Source: Candidatus Scatomorpha stercoravium (GTDB taxonomy: Bacteria > Bacillota > Clostridia > Oscillospirales > Oscillospiraceae). Taken from it: a DNA stretch of 10,778 bases. The translations under genes were made by a program, and so were the position numbers. The stretch lies in assembly GCA_018716005.1 (NCBI GenBank), contig DVKN01000258.1, forward strand, positions 1 through 10,778. Direction: 5' to 3'. Positions 1 to 6,886 of the stretch are shown here, one piece after another. Numbering within the stretch: the first letter of the stretch is position 1; every line of letters starts with the position of its first letter. The notes below the pieces were generated by a model, which saw only the letters and a program-made list of their open reading frames with translations, was not told the DNA's origin and did not search any database.

Positions 1-1
1 C

Positions 2-1015
2 TGGAGCGTTGTGAGCTCTATCGGCGATGACTCCGTAAACTCGCCCATTCCCAACGGCCCGAAGGAAGCGCGCTTCTCGGCCCGCCCGCCGTATGTCGCG
101 AACAACGGCGACGTCGTATACACCTTTGCTAGACATTCCGTAGAATACAGCGGCGCAGTCTCCCACCGCGCCCTGACCGGCGGCTTCTGGCGCATCACGG
201 ACGACGGCGAGGGCTCGGCGGACTCGATTGAGCTCTCCGGCGGCGGGCTGTACCTCACGCAGCTTGCGCCCGGTGACTATGACGGCGAGTTCGTCCGCAG
301 CTTCTGGGACCGCTTCACAGTTGCCGCCGGGGACGGCGAGATTGTCTCCGCCTGGGCCGCGCTCACGACAGAGAGCGAAGCCCTGAGCGTCACGGCGGCG
401 CGGGTTTTCACCCGCTCGGACGGCTCGCTCGTCTGCTCCGGCGAGGGATACGGGAGCTTCACCCTCACGCCGGACTGCGTGCTCCTGCTCCCGCTGAGCG
501 ATTCCTCCTCCGATCTGCCGGAGATAGGCGTTACGGCCGTCACCGCGGCGGGGGAGAGCACGTATATCGGCTTCGGCATGGATGGGGATGAAATTTTCTG
601 CGAAAGCCTCACCGCTCCCGGCGACACCGCCGCCGGTATCTATGTTCTCGAGGCGACGGAGGACTTCCTCGCCGGCTGCGAAAGCTATGAGGTGTTCAGC
701 GGCTATTCCGAGGACACGGAGCACCTTGTGTACGCCGCGCTCTTCGCCTCGGAGCCTGTGTACGAGCTCGAAATATTCAATGTCGACGGCGACTTCTTGG
801 AGCTCCACCGCGGCGAGACGCTGTACGAATACGGCGCTCTCACGCCCGGCAGCGCGCTCGTCGTCGCAAACTACCCCGTGGGCGAAAACGCGCCCGGGCG
901 CGGCTTCTCCTTCCGCGACGCGGAGGGGGAGTACCATGAGTATTACATCAGCCTCTTGGGCTACCTTTCCATGGACGGCGTCCTCGCCGTGCAGTCGCTT
1001 GGCGCAGGGGCATAG
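2..1015 (+). CDS. Unrecognised Asp/Gly-rich protein, 5' partial
   Basis: The reading frame is open to the left window edge, so the true start probably lies outside; 337 residues are visible. A GTG at 11-13 has a GGAG four bases upstream and could be a start. However, the protein beginning there has no signal peptide or start-like N-terminus, so I favour a truncated gene. I recognise no family. The visible part is acidic, rich in Asp, Glu, Gly and Ser, with alternating hydrophobic and polar stretches typical of beta-rich exported or surface proteins. There is no obvious membrane segment, sorting motif or catalytic signature. A run near residues 245-275 (AALFASEPVYELEIFNVDGD) reads like a beta-sandwich strand pair. 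The gene ends in TAG at 1013-1015 and is followed by a hairpin terminator, so it is the last gene of its transcript. Function unknown; an extracytoplasmic location is inference. Confidence 0.7.
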   Translation, partial: WSVVSSIGDDSVNSPIPNGPKEARFSARPPYVANNGDVVYTFARHSVEYSGAVSHRALTGGFWRITDDGEGSADSIELSGGGLYLTQLAPGDYDGEFVRSFWDRFTVAAGDGEIVSAWAALTTESEALSVTAARVFTRSDGSLVCSGEGYGSFTLTPDCVLLLPLSDSSSDLPEIGVTAVTAAGESTYIGFGMDGDEIFCESLTAPGDTAAGIYVLEATEDFLAGCESYEVFSGYSEDTEHLVYAALFASEPVYELEIFNVDGDFLELHRGETLYEYGALTPGSALVVANYPVGENAPGRGFSFRDAEGEYHEYYISLLGYLSMDGVLAVQSLGAGA

Positions 1016-1038
1016 CGCCGGCGAACTCCGCATACCGC

Positions 1039-1074
1039 AGCGCCCGCCGTTTTTGGCGGGCGCTAAATTTTCTC
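1039..1074 (+). terminator. Rho-independent terminator after the first gene
   Basis: A perfect 10-bp stem (AGCGCCCGCC at 1039-1048 with its complement at 1055-1064) encloses the loop GTTTTT. It is followed by AAATTTTCTC, a broken U-tract. It lies 24 bases after the stop of the upstream gene and directly before the sdaAB promoter, so it separates the two transcription units. Confidence 0.75.
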
Positions 1075-1103
1075 TCGACGAATAGCGCGGTTTCTGTTAT
1101 GCT
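1075..1103 (+). promoter_or_regulatory. Sigma-A type promoter of sdaAB-sdaAA, extended -10
   Basis: A TCGACG box at 1075-1080 (four of six against TTGACA) is separated by exactly 17 bases from TATGCT at 1098-1103. A TG dinucleotide at 1095-1096 supplies an extended -10 (TGTTATGCT). Transcription would start near 1110, leaving a leader of about 22 bases. The leader contains the GGAGG at 1118-1122 that serves sdaAB. There is no room for a riboswitch. Confidence 0.55.
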
Positions 1104-1131
1104 AGACTAAAGCATACGGAGGATTGCGAAC

Positions 1132-1791
1132 ATGAACGTCTTCGATATAATAGGCCCGATAATGATAGGTCCTTCCAGCTCGCATACGGCTGGGGCCGTG
1201 CGGCTGGGCCGCGTCGCGGCGGCGCTGCTGGGCGAGGCGGCGCGGACGGCGCAAATTGAGCTCTCCGGCTCCTTTGCCGAGACCTACCGCGGCCACGGCA
1301 CGGACAAGGCCCTCGTCGCCGGCATCATGGGCATGGACTCCGACGACGAGCGCATACGCCGCTCGCTGGATATTGCCCGGGAAAAGGGCCTCGAGCCCGT
1401 TTTCACCGAGACCGAAATCCCCGGCGCGCATCCGAACACCGCCCGCATCACCCTCACGGGAGGGAGCGGGAAGCGCGTCGTGATAGAGGGCGCGAGCGTC
1501 GGCGGCGGGAATATCCTCGTCACCGGCGTGAACGGCATGGCCGTCAGCTTCACGGGGCAGTACAACACCGTGCTCGTGCTGCATCAGGACAGGCCCGGCG
1601 CCATTGCCGCCGTCACGCAGTTCATGGCCGGCTCCGGGCTCAATATCGGCTCCTTCCGCCTCTCGCGTTCCCATCGCGGCGGCGAGGCGCTTATGACGAT
1701 CGAGGTTGACGGCGCCGTCTCGGACGGGCTGATGGACTCCCTGCGCGCCCTCGCGCCGGTGCAGCAGGCAATTCTGATTCGCGCGATGTGA
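1132..1791 (+). CDS. sdaAB: L-serine dehydratase, iron-sulfur-dependent, beta subunit
   Basis: This is the small subunit of the two-subunit, [4Fe-4S]-dependent L-serine dehydratase. With SdaAA it deaminates L-serine to pyruvate and ammonia in the cytoplasm. The 219-residue length is normal for the family. The N-terminus MNVFDIIGPIMIGPSSSHTA is the family hallmark, with SSSHT at residues 15-19. GAHPNT at 98-103 and GGGNI at 124-128 are further conserved blocks. Residues 145-219 form an ACT domain (starting NTVLVLHQDRPGAIAAV), known in this family as a small-molecule, typically serine, binding module. The ATG at 1132 is supported by GGAGG at 1118-1122, nine bases away. sdaAA starts eight bases after the TGA, so the two are one operon with likely translational coupling. 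The gene uses ATA for isoleucine often (five times in its first 15 codons or so) despite the high GC content. Confidence 0.95.
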   Translation: MNVFDIIGPIMIGPSSSHTAGAVRLGRVAAALLGEAARTAQIELSGSFAETYRGHGTDKALVAGIMGMDSDDERIRRSLDIAREKGLEPVFTETEIPGAHPNTARITLTGGSGKRVVIEGASVGGGNILVTGVNGMAVSFTGQYNTVLVLHQDRPGAIAAVTQFMAGSGLNIGSFRLSRSHRGGEALMTIEVDGAVSDGLMDSLRALAPVQQAILIRAM

Positions 1792-1799
1792 GGTAAGCC

Positions 1800-2678
1800 A
1801 TGCTGGAGTATAAATCCATATCCGAACTCGTCTCCGCCGCCGCGGGCGCCGGGGTACGCATATCCGACATAGTCCTCGCCGACCAGGCGGAGCAGCTGGA
1901 GCTGCCCGCGGAGGAGCTCTTCCGGCGCATGGACGAGCGCCTCGCCGTAATGGAGGACTCCGTCCGCGCCGGGCTGGACCCCGATATACGCTCCACCTCC
2001 GGCCTCACCGGCGGCGACGCCGCGCGCCAGTGGGAGTACGCCGGGAGCGGCGGCGTCTGCGGCGGCTTTATGAACCGCGCCGTCGCCCGCGCGCTCTCCG
2101 TGAGCGAGTATAACGCCGCGATGGGCAGGATAGTCGCCGCGCCGACGGCGGGCTCCTGCGGGATTCTGCCGGGCGCGGTGGTCTCGCTGCTCGCCGAGGG
2201 GCGCTGTACGCGCGAGGCCGCCGTGATGAGTCTCTTCACGGCCGGGGCCTTCGGCATGGTCATAGCCCAAAAGGCGAGCATATCCGGCGCCGAGGGCGGC
2301 TGCCAGGCGGAGTGCGGCAGCGCGGCCGCGATGGCCGCCGCGGCCATAGTCGAGCTCTCCGGCGGGACGCCCGCCATGTGCGCCGAGGCCTGCGCAATCG
2401 CGATAAAGAACCAGCTCGGCCTCGTCTGCGACCCCGTGGCGGGGCTCGTCGAGATACCCTGCATAAAGCGCAACGCCGCCGGCACGGCGATCGCCTTCAA
2501 CAGCGCCGAGATGGCGCTCGCGGGGATAGAGAGCCGCATACCCGCCGACGAGTGCGTCGAGGCCATGCGCGCCGTGGGCTGCGCCCTGCCGGCGGCCCTA
2601 CGCGAGACGGCCCGCGGCGGCCTCGCCGCCACTCCGACGGGCGAGCGCCTGCGCGAGCGGGTGTTCGGCCATAAATAG
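1800..2678 (+). CDS. sdaAA: L-serine dehydratase, iron-sulfur-dependent, alpha subunit
   Basis: This is the catalytic subunit of the Fe-S serine dehydratase; 292 residues is normal length. Conserved blocks are APTAGSCGILPG (114-125), SGAEGGCQAECGSA (162-175) and GLVCDPVAGLVEIPCIKRNA (207-226). The cluster cysteines can be placed by spacing. C168, C210 and C221 show intervals of 42 and 11, the same as C343, C385 and C396 of the structurally known Legionella enzyme. The cluster binds and activates serine directly instead of using PLP, which makes the enzyme oxygen-labile and fits an anaerobe. The ribosome binding site (GAGGT) overlaps the sdaAB stop codon, so translation is probably coupled to the beta subunit. 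The gene ends 18 bases before a strong terminator hairpin and converges on cotJC. Confidence 0.95.
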   Translation: MLEYKSISELVSAAAGAGVRISDIVLADQAEQLELPAEELFRRMDERLAVMEDSVRAGLDPDIRSTSGLTGGDAARQWEYAGSGGVCGGFMNRAVARALSVSEYNAAMGRIVAAPTAGSCGILPGAVVSLLAEGRCTREAAVMSLFTAGAFGMVIAQKASISGAEGGCQAECGSAAAMAAAAIVELSGGTPAMCAEACAIAIKNQLGLVCDPVAGLVEIPCIKRNAAGTAIAFNSAEMALAGIESRIPADECVEAMRAVGCALPAALRETARGGLAATPTGERLRERVFGHK

Positions 2679-2696
2679 GCCCAAAAGCGACGGAAA

Positions 2697-2729
2697 CGGC
2701 CCGGTTCAAGAGAACCGGGCCGCTTTTTT
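2697..2729 (+). terminator. Terminator of sdaAB-sdaAA, probably shared with cotJC
   Basis: An 11-bp perfect stem (CGGCCCGGTTC at 2697-2707 with its complement at 2712-2722) carries an AAGA tetraloop and is followed by C and six T (2724-2729). The last two T are also part of the cotJC stop codon, read on the other strand. In the cotJ direction the same hairpin is followed by TTTCCGTCGCTTTT, a poorer U-tract, so it may also terminate the coat operon. Confidence 0.9.
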
Positions 2730-3324
2730 ACTTATCGAAGGCGGGGTTTACGGCGTAGATGTTCTTCTGGTCCATCCGCTCGCTCGCCATGCGCAGCGCC
2801 TCGCCGAAGCGCTGATAGTGCACGACCTCGCGCTCGCGCAGGAAGCGGATGACGTCGTTGACGTCCGGGTCGTCGGAGAGGCGCAGGATGTTGTCGTAGG
2901 TGACGCGCGCCTTCTGCTCCGCGCTCATGTCCTCGGTGAGGTCGGCTATAACGTCGCCCTTGACAGCCATGCAGATGGCGTTGAAGGGCGCGCCGGAAGC
3001 CGCGACGGGGTAGACGCCCGCCGTGTGGTCGACGAAGTAGTCGGCGAAGCCTCCGGCCTTTATCTGTTCGATGGTCAGGTTGCGCGTGAGCTGATGGACG
3101 ATGGCGCCTATCATCTCAAGGTGGCCCAGCTCCTCGGTGCCGATGTCGGTCAGCACGCCCTTGAGCTCGGGGTAGGGCATGGAGTAGCGCTGCGTGAGGT
3201 AGCGCAGGCTCGCGCCCAGCTCGCCGTCGGGGCCGCCGTATTGGCTGATGATTATCTTCGCCAGCATCGGGTTGGGGTTCTTTATCCGCACGGGATATTG
3301 CAGCTTCTTCTGATATACGAACAT
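2728..3324 (-). CDS. cotJC: Spore coat protein CotJC, manganese catalase family
   Basis: This is a mother-cell spore-coat protein with the ferritin-like fold of dimanganese catalases. The 198-residue length fits CotJC. All five metal ligands can be read off by spacing against the Lactobacillus Mn-catalase set (E35, E66, H69, E148, H181). Here they are E35 in GGPDGELGA, E65 and H68 in TEELGHLEM, E136 in SAEQKAR and H169 in REVVHYQRF; the 3- and 33-residue intervals are identical. The dimetal site is therefore intact and peroxide dismutation is plausible, though coat assembly is the better known role. The ATG follows the upstream coat gene by three bases. Its ribosome binding site (AAGGAGG, 3333-3339) lies inside the end of that gene, so the two are coupled. 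The stop codon overlaps the terminator of the convergent sda operon. Confidence 0.93.
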   Translation of the reverse strand: MFVYQKKLQYPVRIKNPNPMLAKIIISQYGGPDGELGASLRYLTQRYSMPYPELKGVLTDIGTEELGHLEMIGAIVHQLTRNLTIEQIKAGGFADYFVDHTAGVYPVAASGAPFNAICMAVKGDVIADLTEDMSAEQKARVTYDNILRLSDDPDVNDVIRFLREREVVHYQRFGEALRMASERMDQKNIYAVNPAFDK

Positions 3325-3327
3325 CGC

Positions 3328-3762
3328 TCAGCCCTCCTTGACGAAGTCCCAGGGCCAGGGGTCGCCCAGCCAGTTGAAGTCCGGCGCGTAGGCCATGTCG
3401 CTGCGCTGGAGCGGGCCGTACTTGGCGGCGTAGCTGTTGCGCCCCTCCTCGTAGAGCTTGAGCATGGCCTGGTAGGTCTTGAAGGCCTCCGCGTCCTTGG
3501 GATGGGTGTCGAGATAGAGCGCGAGCTCGTTGCAGACGAAGTCGAGCGCCATCAGCTCCCTGAGCGGGGTGGTCTTGGCGGGCATCTTGTTGACGATATT
3601 CATAAAGGGCAGGTCGAGCCCGGGGAAGAGCGTGCCGCGCGAGAGCGCCTCCGCGTTCGAGTACGCGGGCTCGCTCGACGCCTGCGAGGGCATCACCGCG
3701 AGGCCCAGCGCCGAGCAGCCCGGCAGCGCGCCCTGCTTATAGGTGCATTCGGTGTTATCCAC
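3328..3762 (-). CDS. cotJB: Spore coat protein, CotJA-like and CotJB domains in one ORF
   Basis: A 144-residue protein starts at GTG (3760-3762), supported by AGGAGG at 3770-3775 seven bases upstream. Residues about 15-56 carry the CotJA pattern: a 'LGLAVMP' block, a tyrosine (Y34), then ALSRGTLFPGLDLPF at 39-53. Residues about 66-144 are CotJB: PLRELMALDFVCNELALYLD, THPKD, KYGPL (114-118), and the ending WLGDPWPWDF. In Bacillus and most Clostridia these are two separate genes, CotJA of about 60-80 and CotJB of about 85 residues. Here they are joined without a stop. An internal ATG at codon 60 (3585) could start CotJB alone, but I see no ribosome binding site before it. The CotJA part is diverged: the usual Trp after the MP block is missing (SQASS instead). 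cotJC follows after three bases. Role: assembly of the inner spore coat with CotJC. Confidence 0.85.
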   Translation of the reverse strand: MDNTECTYKQGALPGCSALGLAVMPSQASSEPAYSNAEALSRGTLFPGLDLPFMNIVNKMPAKTTPLRELMALDFVCNELALYLDTHPKDAEAFKTYQAMLKLYEEGRNSYAAKYGPLQRSDMAYAPDFNWLGDPWPWDFVKEG

Positions 3763-3802
3763 TTTTCAGCCTCCTGAAAATACTCTGGGTATTCCCCGGG
3801 AC

Positions 3803-3810
3803 ATAATATG
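3803..3810 (-). promoter_or_regulatory. Possible mother-cell sigma (E/K) -10 element of the cotJ operon
   Basis: On the minus strand the 70-base gap before the coat operon contains CATATTAT, six of eight against the SigE -10 consensus and also similar to SigK CATAnnnTA. An AC 17 bases upstream fits the minimal SigK -35, but no SigE -35 is visible. Transcription would start near 3796 with a leader of about 33 bases. Known cotJ operons are SigE-dependent. No terminator is visible between the stop at 3833 and this site, so read-through from the sigma operon is also possible. Confidence 0.25.
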
Positions 3811-3832
3811 CACCGAACGGACGCGGCGTGTA

Positions 3833-4978
3833 TCAGTTGAAGCCGCCCTCCCACAGCGGCAGGGCGTCCAGGTACCCCTCCGCGACGGCCGGGACGTAGT
3901 AGGCTGCGTAATTCCTGAGCCCCAGCGCCTCGGCCTCGGCGTTACCGGTGTCGGGGAGCTCGGCGTAAAAGCGGTAATAGGGCATATAGTTCTCGTCCCA
4001 TCCGCTCGTGCGGTAGATGAGCTCGGCCCTGCGGACGCTGTCCCGGCCCGGGAACTCGCAGGGCGAGCTTGTGATATATCTCCCGCCGCAGAGCAGCTCG
4101 AGCGCCTCGCCGGGGCCGATTATCGGGTAATCGCCCAGCTTTTGCGAGAGGTCGTAATTATAGAAGCGGATTCCGGACAATTCGCCCGCGTCATTGCAGT
4201 AGAATACGGCGCGGCTGAAATTGAAGCCGAGTATGTCCTCCACAGGGCCCTCGCCGCCGTCGTAAAAGGCGATGCCGTAGCCCTGCTCGCCGTAGATGTT
4301 GTAGTCCCCGCCGTAGATGTCGGCGCGCGGCTCGTCCATGCCCAGCAGCTCGCCGTACTCCGCGAGCAGGTACTCGGCCGCGGCCTCGCAGTCCGCGTAG
4401 GTCGAGCTGCGGTGGGTGAAGCTGTAGCCCTCCGGCAGCGGCGCGGGCGTCTCGAAATCCGCCCAGACGGTGAGCTGGCAGTCGACGGAGAAGCTGATTC
4501 CGCGCGCTTTCGCCGAAGCGCTCCCGCCGTCGGATACGATATTCAGCTCGTCCTCCTGTATGCCGAAGCGCCGGGCCGTCTCTATGAGCCGCGCGCGCAT
4601 TTTCGCCTCGTCCCCGCGGGCTGGCCGCCCATAGGCGTCGCGGCTTACTCCGCTTTTGAAAACCGGCAGAGTCTCGAGCCCGAGCTCCGGGCTCCACGGG
4701 TTCGCGCTCACGAGCTCCGAGATGTCGTAGGCCAGATAGCCCTCGTAGCCCATGCCGGAAAAGCCGTCTCCGAGCTCCAGAAGCGGCAGGGAGGGGGCGG
4801 CCTCGCCGCTCCCTGGCCTCGCGAGCAGCCAGGCCGCGAATATCGCGAGCGCCGCGCAGGCTGCGGCCGTGGCCGCGGCCGGAAGCAGCCTACGCCGCCT
4901 GCGCTTATAATTGAGCGCTTCCTCCACGTATTTCGCGTCGAGCCCGCCGAGAGCCTCGTGCAAATCCTTCAGTTCCAT
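3833..4978 (-). CDS. Membrane-anchored partner of the ECF sigma factor, putative anti-sigma protein
   Basis: The protein has 381 residues and is a single-pass membrane protein. Residues 1-30 are cytoplasmic (MELKDLHEALGGLDAKYVEE, then five consecutive arginines at 26-30). Residues 31-53 are one Ala/Leu-rich membrane helix. The remaining 325 or so residues are extracytoplasmic, rich in Tyr, Asp and Gly, with no family I can name. A C-terminal block (YYRFYAELPD, then YAAYYVPAV) resembles membrane partners of ECF sigma factors in other gut Firmicutes as I remember them. The start overlaps the end of the sigma gene by 10 bases (ATGGAACTGA), the usual arrangement for a sigma/anti-sigma pair. No zinc-binding HxxxCxxC motif is seen in the short cytoplasmic part, so it is not a classical ZAS-type anti-sigma. 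The same frame is open further upstream to 5395, but that part lies within the sigma gene, so I place the start at the overlap. The role is inferred from context. Confidence 0.75.
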   Translation of the reverse strand: MELKDLHEALGGLDAKYVEEALNYKRRRRRLLPAAATAAACAALAIFAAWLLARPGSGEAAPSLPLLELGDGFSGMGYEGYLAYDISELVSANPWSPELGLETLPVFKSGVSRDAYGRPARGDEAKMRARLIETARRFGIQEDELNIVSDGGSASAKARGISFSVDCQLTVWADFETPAPLPEGYSFTHRSSTYADCEAAAEYLLAEYGELLGMDEPRADIYGGDYNIYGEQGYGIAFYDGGEGPVEDILGFNFSRAVFYCNDAGELSGIRFYNYDLSQKLGDYPIIGPGEALELLCGGRYITSSPCEFPGRDSVRRAELIYRTSGWDENYMPYYRFYAELPDTGNAEAEALGLRNYAAYYVPAVAEGYLDALPLWEGGFN

Positions 4979-5532
4979 TCCGTTACCCCGCTTTCCGTGA
5001 GATACTGCTTGAGCTTGGCGCGCGTGCGGCTGAGCCTTACCGAGACGTTCTTCTCCGTCAGCCCGGTCAAACGGGCTATTGCCTTGCAGCTGTCGCCGAA
5101 ATAGTGCCGCCGCACGAAGATGACGCGGTTCTCGGCTGACAGCGTATCGAGGAAGGACTCGAGCGCGCGGGAGAGCTCCCTCGCGTCCAGCTCGGCCTCC
5201 ACCGTCGCCGGGGATGGAAGGCTCTCGCTGAGCTCCTCGACGGCGGGGCAGGCGCCCCCGCGCTTGACGGCGGAGCTCCTCCAGTAGGCTTTCAGCGCGA
5301 GATTCCGGGTGATTTTCACGACGTACGCGCGCAGATACTTGGGCCTTTCGGGCGGGATCGAGTTCCAGACGCCCAGATACGCGTCGTTCACGCACTCCTC
5401 CGCGTCCTCGCGGCTGCCCAGGATGTTGAAGGCGGCGCTGCGCGCGAGCGCGCCGTATTTATTCTCGAGCTCGCTCACGGCGCTCTCCGAGCGCGCGAAG
5501 AACAGCTCGATTATCTCTCCGTCCGTCAGCAT
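4969..5532 (-). CDS. RNA polymerase sigma factor, ECF (sigma-70) family
   Basis: The 187-residue length is typical of ECF sigma factors. Region 2 spans about residues 18-85, with the promoter-melting and core-binding stretch around 40-60 (REDAEECVNDAYLGVWNSIP) and ITRNLALKAYWR at 74-85. Region 4 spans about 125-178, with the helix-turn-helix at 149-170 (CKAIARLTGLTEKNVSVRLS). A polar linker (86-118) separates them. The ATG at 5532 is preceded by AGGAGG (5540-5545) with a seven-base spacer. The next gene overlaps by 10 bases and probably encodes the regulator of this factor. The signal and regulon cannot be deduced. A clear promoter in the 69 bases between the start and the upstream terminator was not found; an autoregulated ECF promoter there is possible but unproven. 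Confidence 0.92.
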   Translation of the reverse strand: MLTDGEIIELFFARSESAVSELENKYGALARSAAFNILGSREDAEECVNDAYLGVWNSIPPERPKYLRAYVVKITRNLALKAYWRSSAVKRGGACPAVEELSESLPSPATVEAELDARELSRALESFLDTLSAENRVIFVRRHYFGDSCKAIARLTGLTEKNVSVRLSRTRAKLKQYLTESGVTEWN

Positions 5533-5601
5533 GGCTCACCCTCCTTCCATATGATAAGTACGATTCCGGCGGCGGATACTACGGCAAAGCGGGAAAATTA
5601 T

Positions 5602-5630
5602 AAAAAAGCCCGCTCCGATGGGGAGCGGGC
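5602..5630 (-). terminator. Rho-independent terminator of the phosphofructokinase gene
   Basis: A 9-bp perfect GC-rich stem (GCCCGCTCC at 5608-5616 with its complement at 5622-5630) has a five-base loop. On the minus strand it is followed by six T (5607-5602). It starts 14 bases after the phosphofructokinase stop and lies upstream of the sigma gene, separating the two minus-strand units. Confidence 0.9.
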
Positions 5631-5644
5631 CGTGCCGATTCGGT

Positions 5645-6886
5645 TTATTTCGCGAGCACCTTCCTGAGCCTCGCGTAGCGGGGCAGGCCGTGCTCGGTGG
5701 GGCGCTCGACCGTGCCCTGGATGAGGGGCAGGGCGTAGGCGATGAAATCCTCGGTGACGCCGGTGCCGTCGGGGGTAATCCACTCGGCGGGGACCTTCTT
5801 CTCGAAGTTTGCGACGCTGTCCAGCGGGACGAGGTCGTACTCGCACTTGTACTCGCCGTTTTCGCGGCTGCACTTGAAGCCGACCATCTTGCCGCTCTCG
5901 CCGGCGACGGCGCTCTCGACCGCGACGCGGCCGGCGTTGAAGGCCTCGCTGACGTCGACGGCGGAGGCGGCGTGGGCGGCGCAGCGCTGCAGGAGGCTCA
6001 GCTCGATGCCGCGGACCTTGACGCCGAGGCGCTGCTTGACGACATTGGCGAGCAGGCTGGCGAGGCCGCCGAGCTGGGCGTGGCCGAAGCCGTCGGTGGC
6101 GCTGGTCTTGGCCTCGGAGACGAAGCGGCCGTCCGCGTAGTGGACGCCCTCGCTGACGGCGACGAGGCAGTTGCCGCGCTCATTGTAGACGCGCTCGACG
6201 TCGGCGACGAAGCGGTCCATGTCGAAGTCGGTCTCCGGCAGGTAGATGAGGTCGGGCCCGCAGCCGACCTTGCCCGCGAGAGCGGAGGCGGCGGTCAGCC
6301 AGCCGGCGTGGCGGCCCATTATCTCGACTATGCAGACCATGCCGGTGTCGTAGACGCGGGCGTCCTTGTATATCTCGGCGCAGCTGGTGGCGATGTACTT
6401 GGCCGCGCTGGCGAAGCCGGGGCAGTGGTCGGTGTTGTTCAGGTCGTTGTCTATGGTCTTCGGCACGCCCATCACGCGGCAGTCCCAGCCGGACTTCGCC
6501 ATGAAGCGGCTTATCTTGGCGCAGGTATCCATAGAGTCGTTGCCGCCGTTATAGAAGAAGTAGCGGACGTTGTACTTGCGGAAAATTTCGAGTATGCGCT
6601 TATAATCGGTATCGTCCGCGTCGGGATCGGCCATCTTATAGCGGCAGGAGCCCAGCTCGCTGGACGGGGTGTTCATAAGCAGCTCAAGCTCCTTAGCATC
6701 CTCTTCGCCCATGTCGTAGAGCTTGTCCTCCAGCACGCCCTTGATGCCGTGCGCCGCGCCGAGGACGCGGGTGATGTTCTCATTGTCGAGCGCAGTACGG
6801 ATTACGCCGTAGGCGCTGGCGTTGATAACAGAGGTAGGCCCGCCGGACTGGCCGATGATGCAGGAGCCTTTGAGTGCTTTTTCCAT
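5645..6886 (-). CDS. pfp: Pyrophosphate--fructose-6-phosphate 1-phosphotransferase
   Basis: This is a 413-residue cytoplasmic PFK-family enzyme. It catalyses the reversible phosphorylation of fructose 6-phosphate to fructose 1,6-bisphosphate, using PPi instead of ATP. IGQSGGPTSVINAS (11-24) is the N-terminal phosphate loop. GGNDS (114-118) has Asp where ATP-dependent enzymes have Gly, and PKTIDND (142-148) has the Lys diagnostic of PPi use; D146 is the catalytic base. MGRHAGW (190-196) binds the sugar phosphate. The third position of the first motif is Asn, not the Asp of the common GGDDS form; I recall this variant in other bacterial PPi enzymes. The frame extends five codons further to a TTG at 6901, but that TTG runs into the ribosome binding site (GGAGG, eight bases before the ATG at 6886), so I use the ATG. 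The gene is monocistronic, divergent from fba, and ends in its own terminator. Confidence 0.92.
   Translation of the reverse strand: MEKALKGSCIIGQSGGPTSVINASAYGVIRTALDNENITRVLGAAHGIKGVLEDKLYDMGEEDAKELELLMNTPSSELGSCRYKMADPDADDTDYKRILEIFRKYNVRYFFYNGGNDSMDTCAKISRFMAKSGWDCRVMGVPKTIDNDLNNTDHCPGFASAAKYIATSCAEIYKDARVYDTGMVCIVEIMGRHAGWLTAASALAGKVGCGPDLIYLPETDFDMDRFVADVERVYNERGNCLVAVSEGVHYADGRFVSEAKTSATDGFGHAQLGGLASLLANVVKQRLGVKVRGIELSLLQRCAAHAASAVDVSEAFNAGRVAVESAVAGESGKMVGFKCSRENGEYKCEYDLVPLDSVANFEKKVPAEWITPDGTGVTEDFIAYALPLIQGTVERPTEHGLPRYARLRKVLAK

Noticed and set aside
3743..5104. Plus-strand open frame of 453 codons opposite the sigma partner, with a similar 319-codon frame at 2818-3777 opposite the coat genes
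   Set aside because: Both are antisense to coding regions with recognisable motifs or a sigma/partner overlap, and both have arginine/valine/alanine-rich compositions without domains.
4979..5395. Upstream extension of the sigma-partner frame to position 5395
   Set aside because: It lies wholly within the sigma factor gene in another frame and yields an Arg-rich sequence. The ATG at 4978, overlapping the sigma stop, is the natural start.
5597..5602. A perfect TATAAT on the minus strand ahead of the sigma factor gene
   Set aside because: It overlaps the end of the T-run of the phosphofructokinase terminator, and the place for a -35 is occupied by the terminator stem. No TTGACA-like box is found 16-18 bases upstream.
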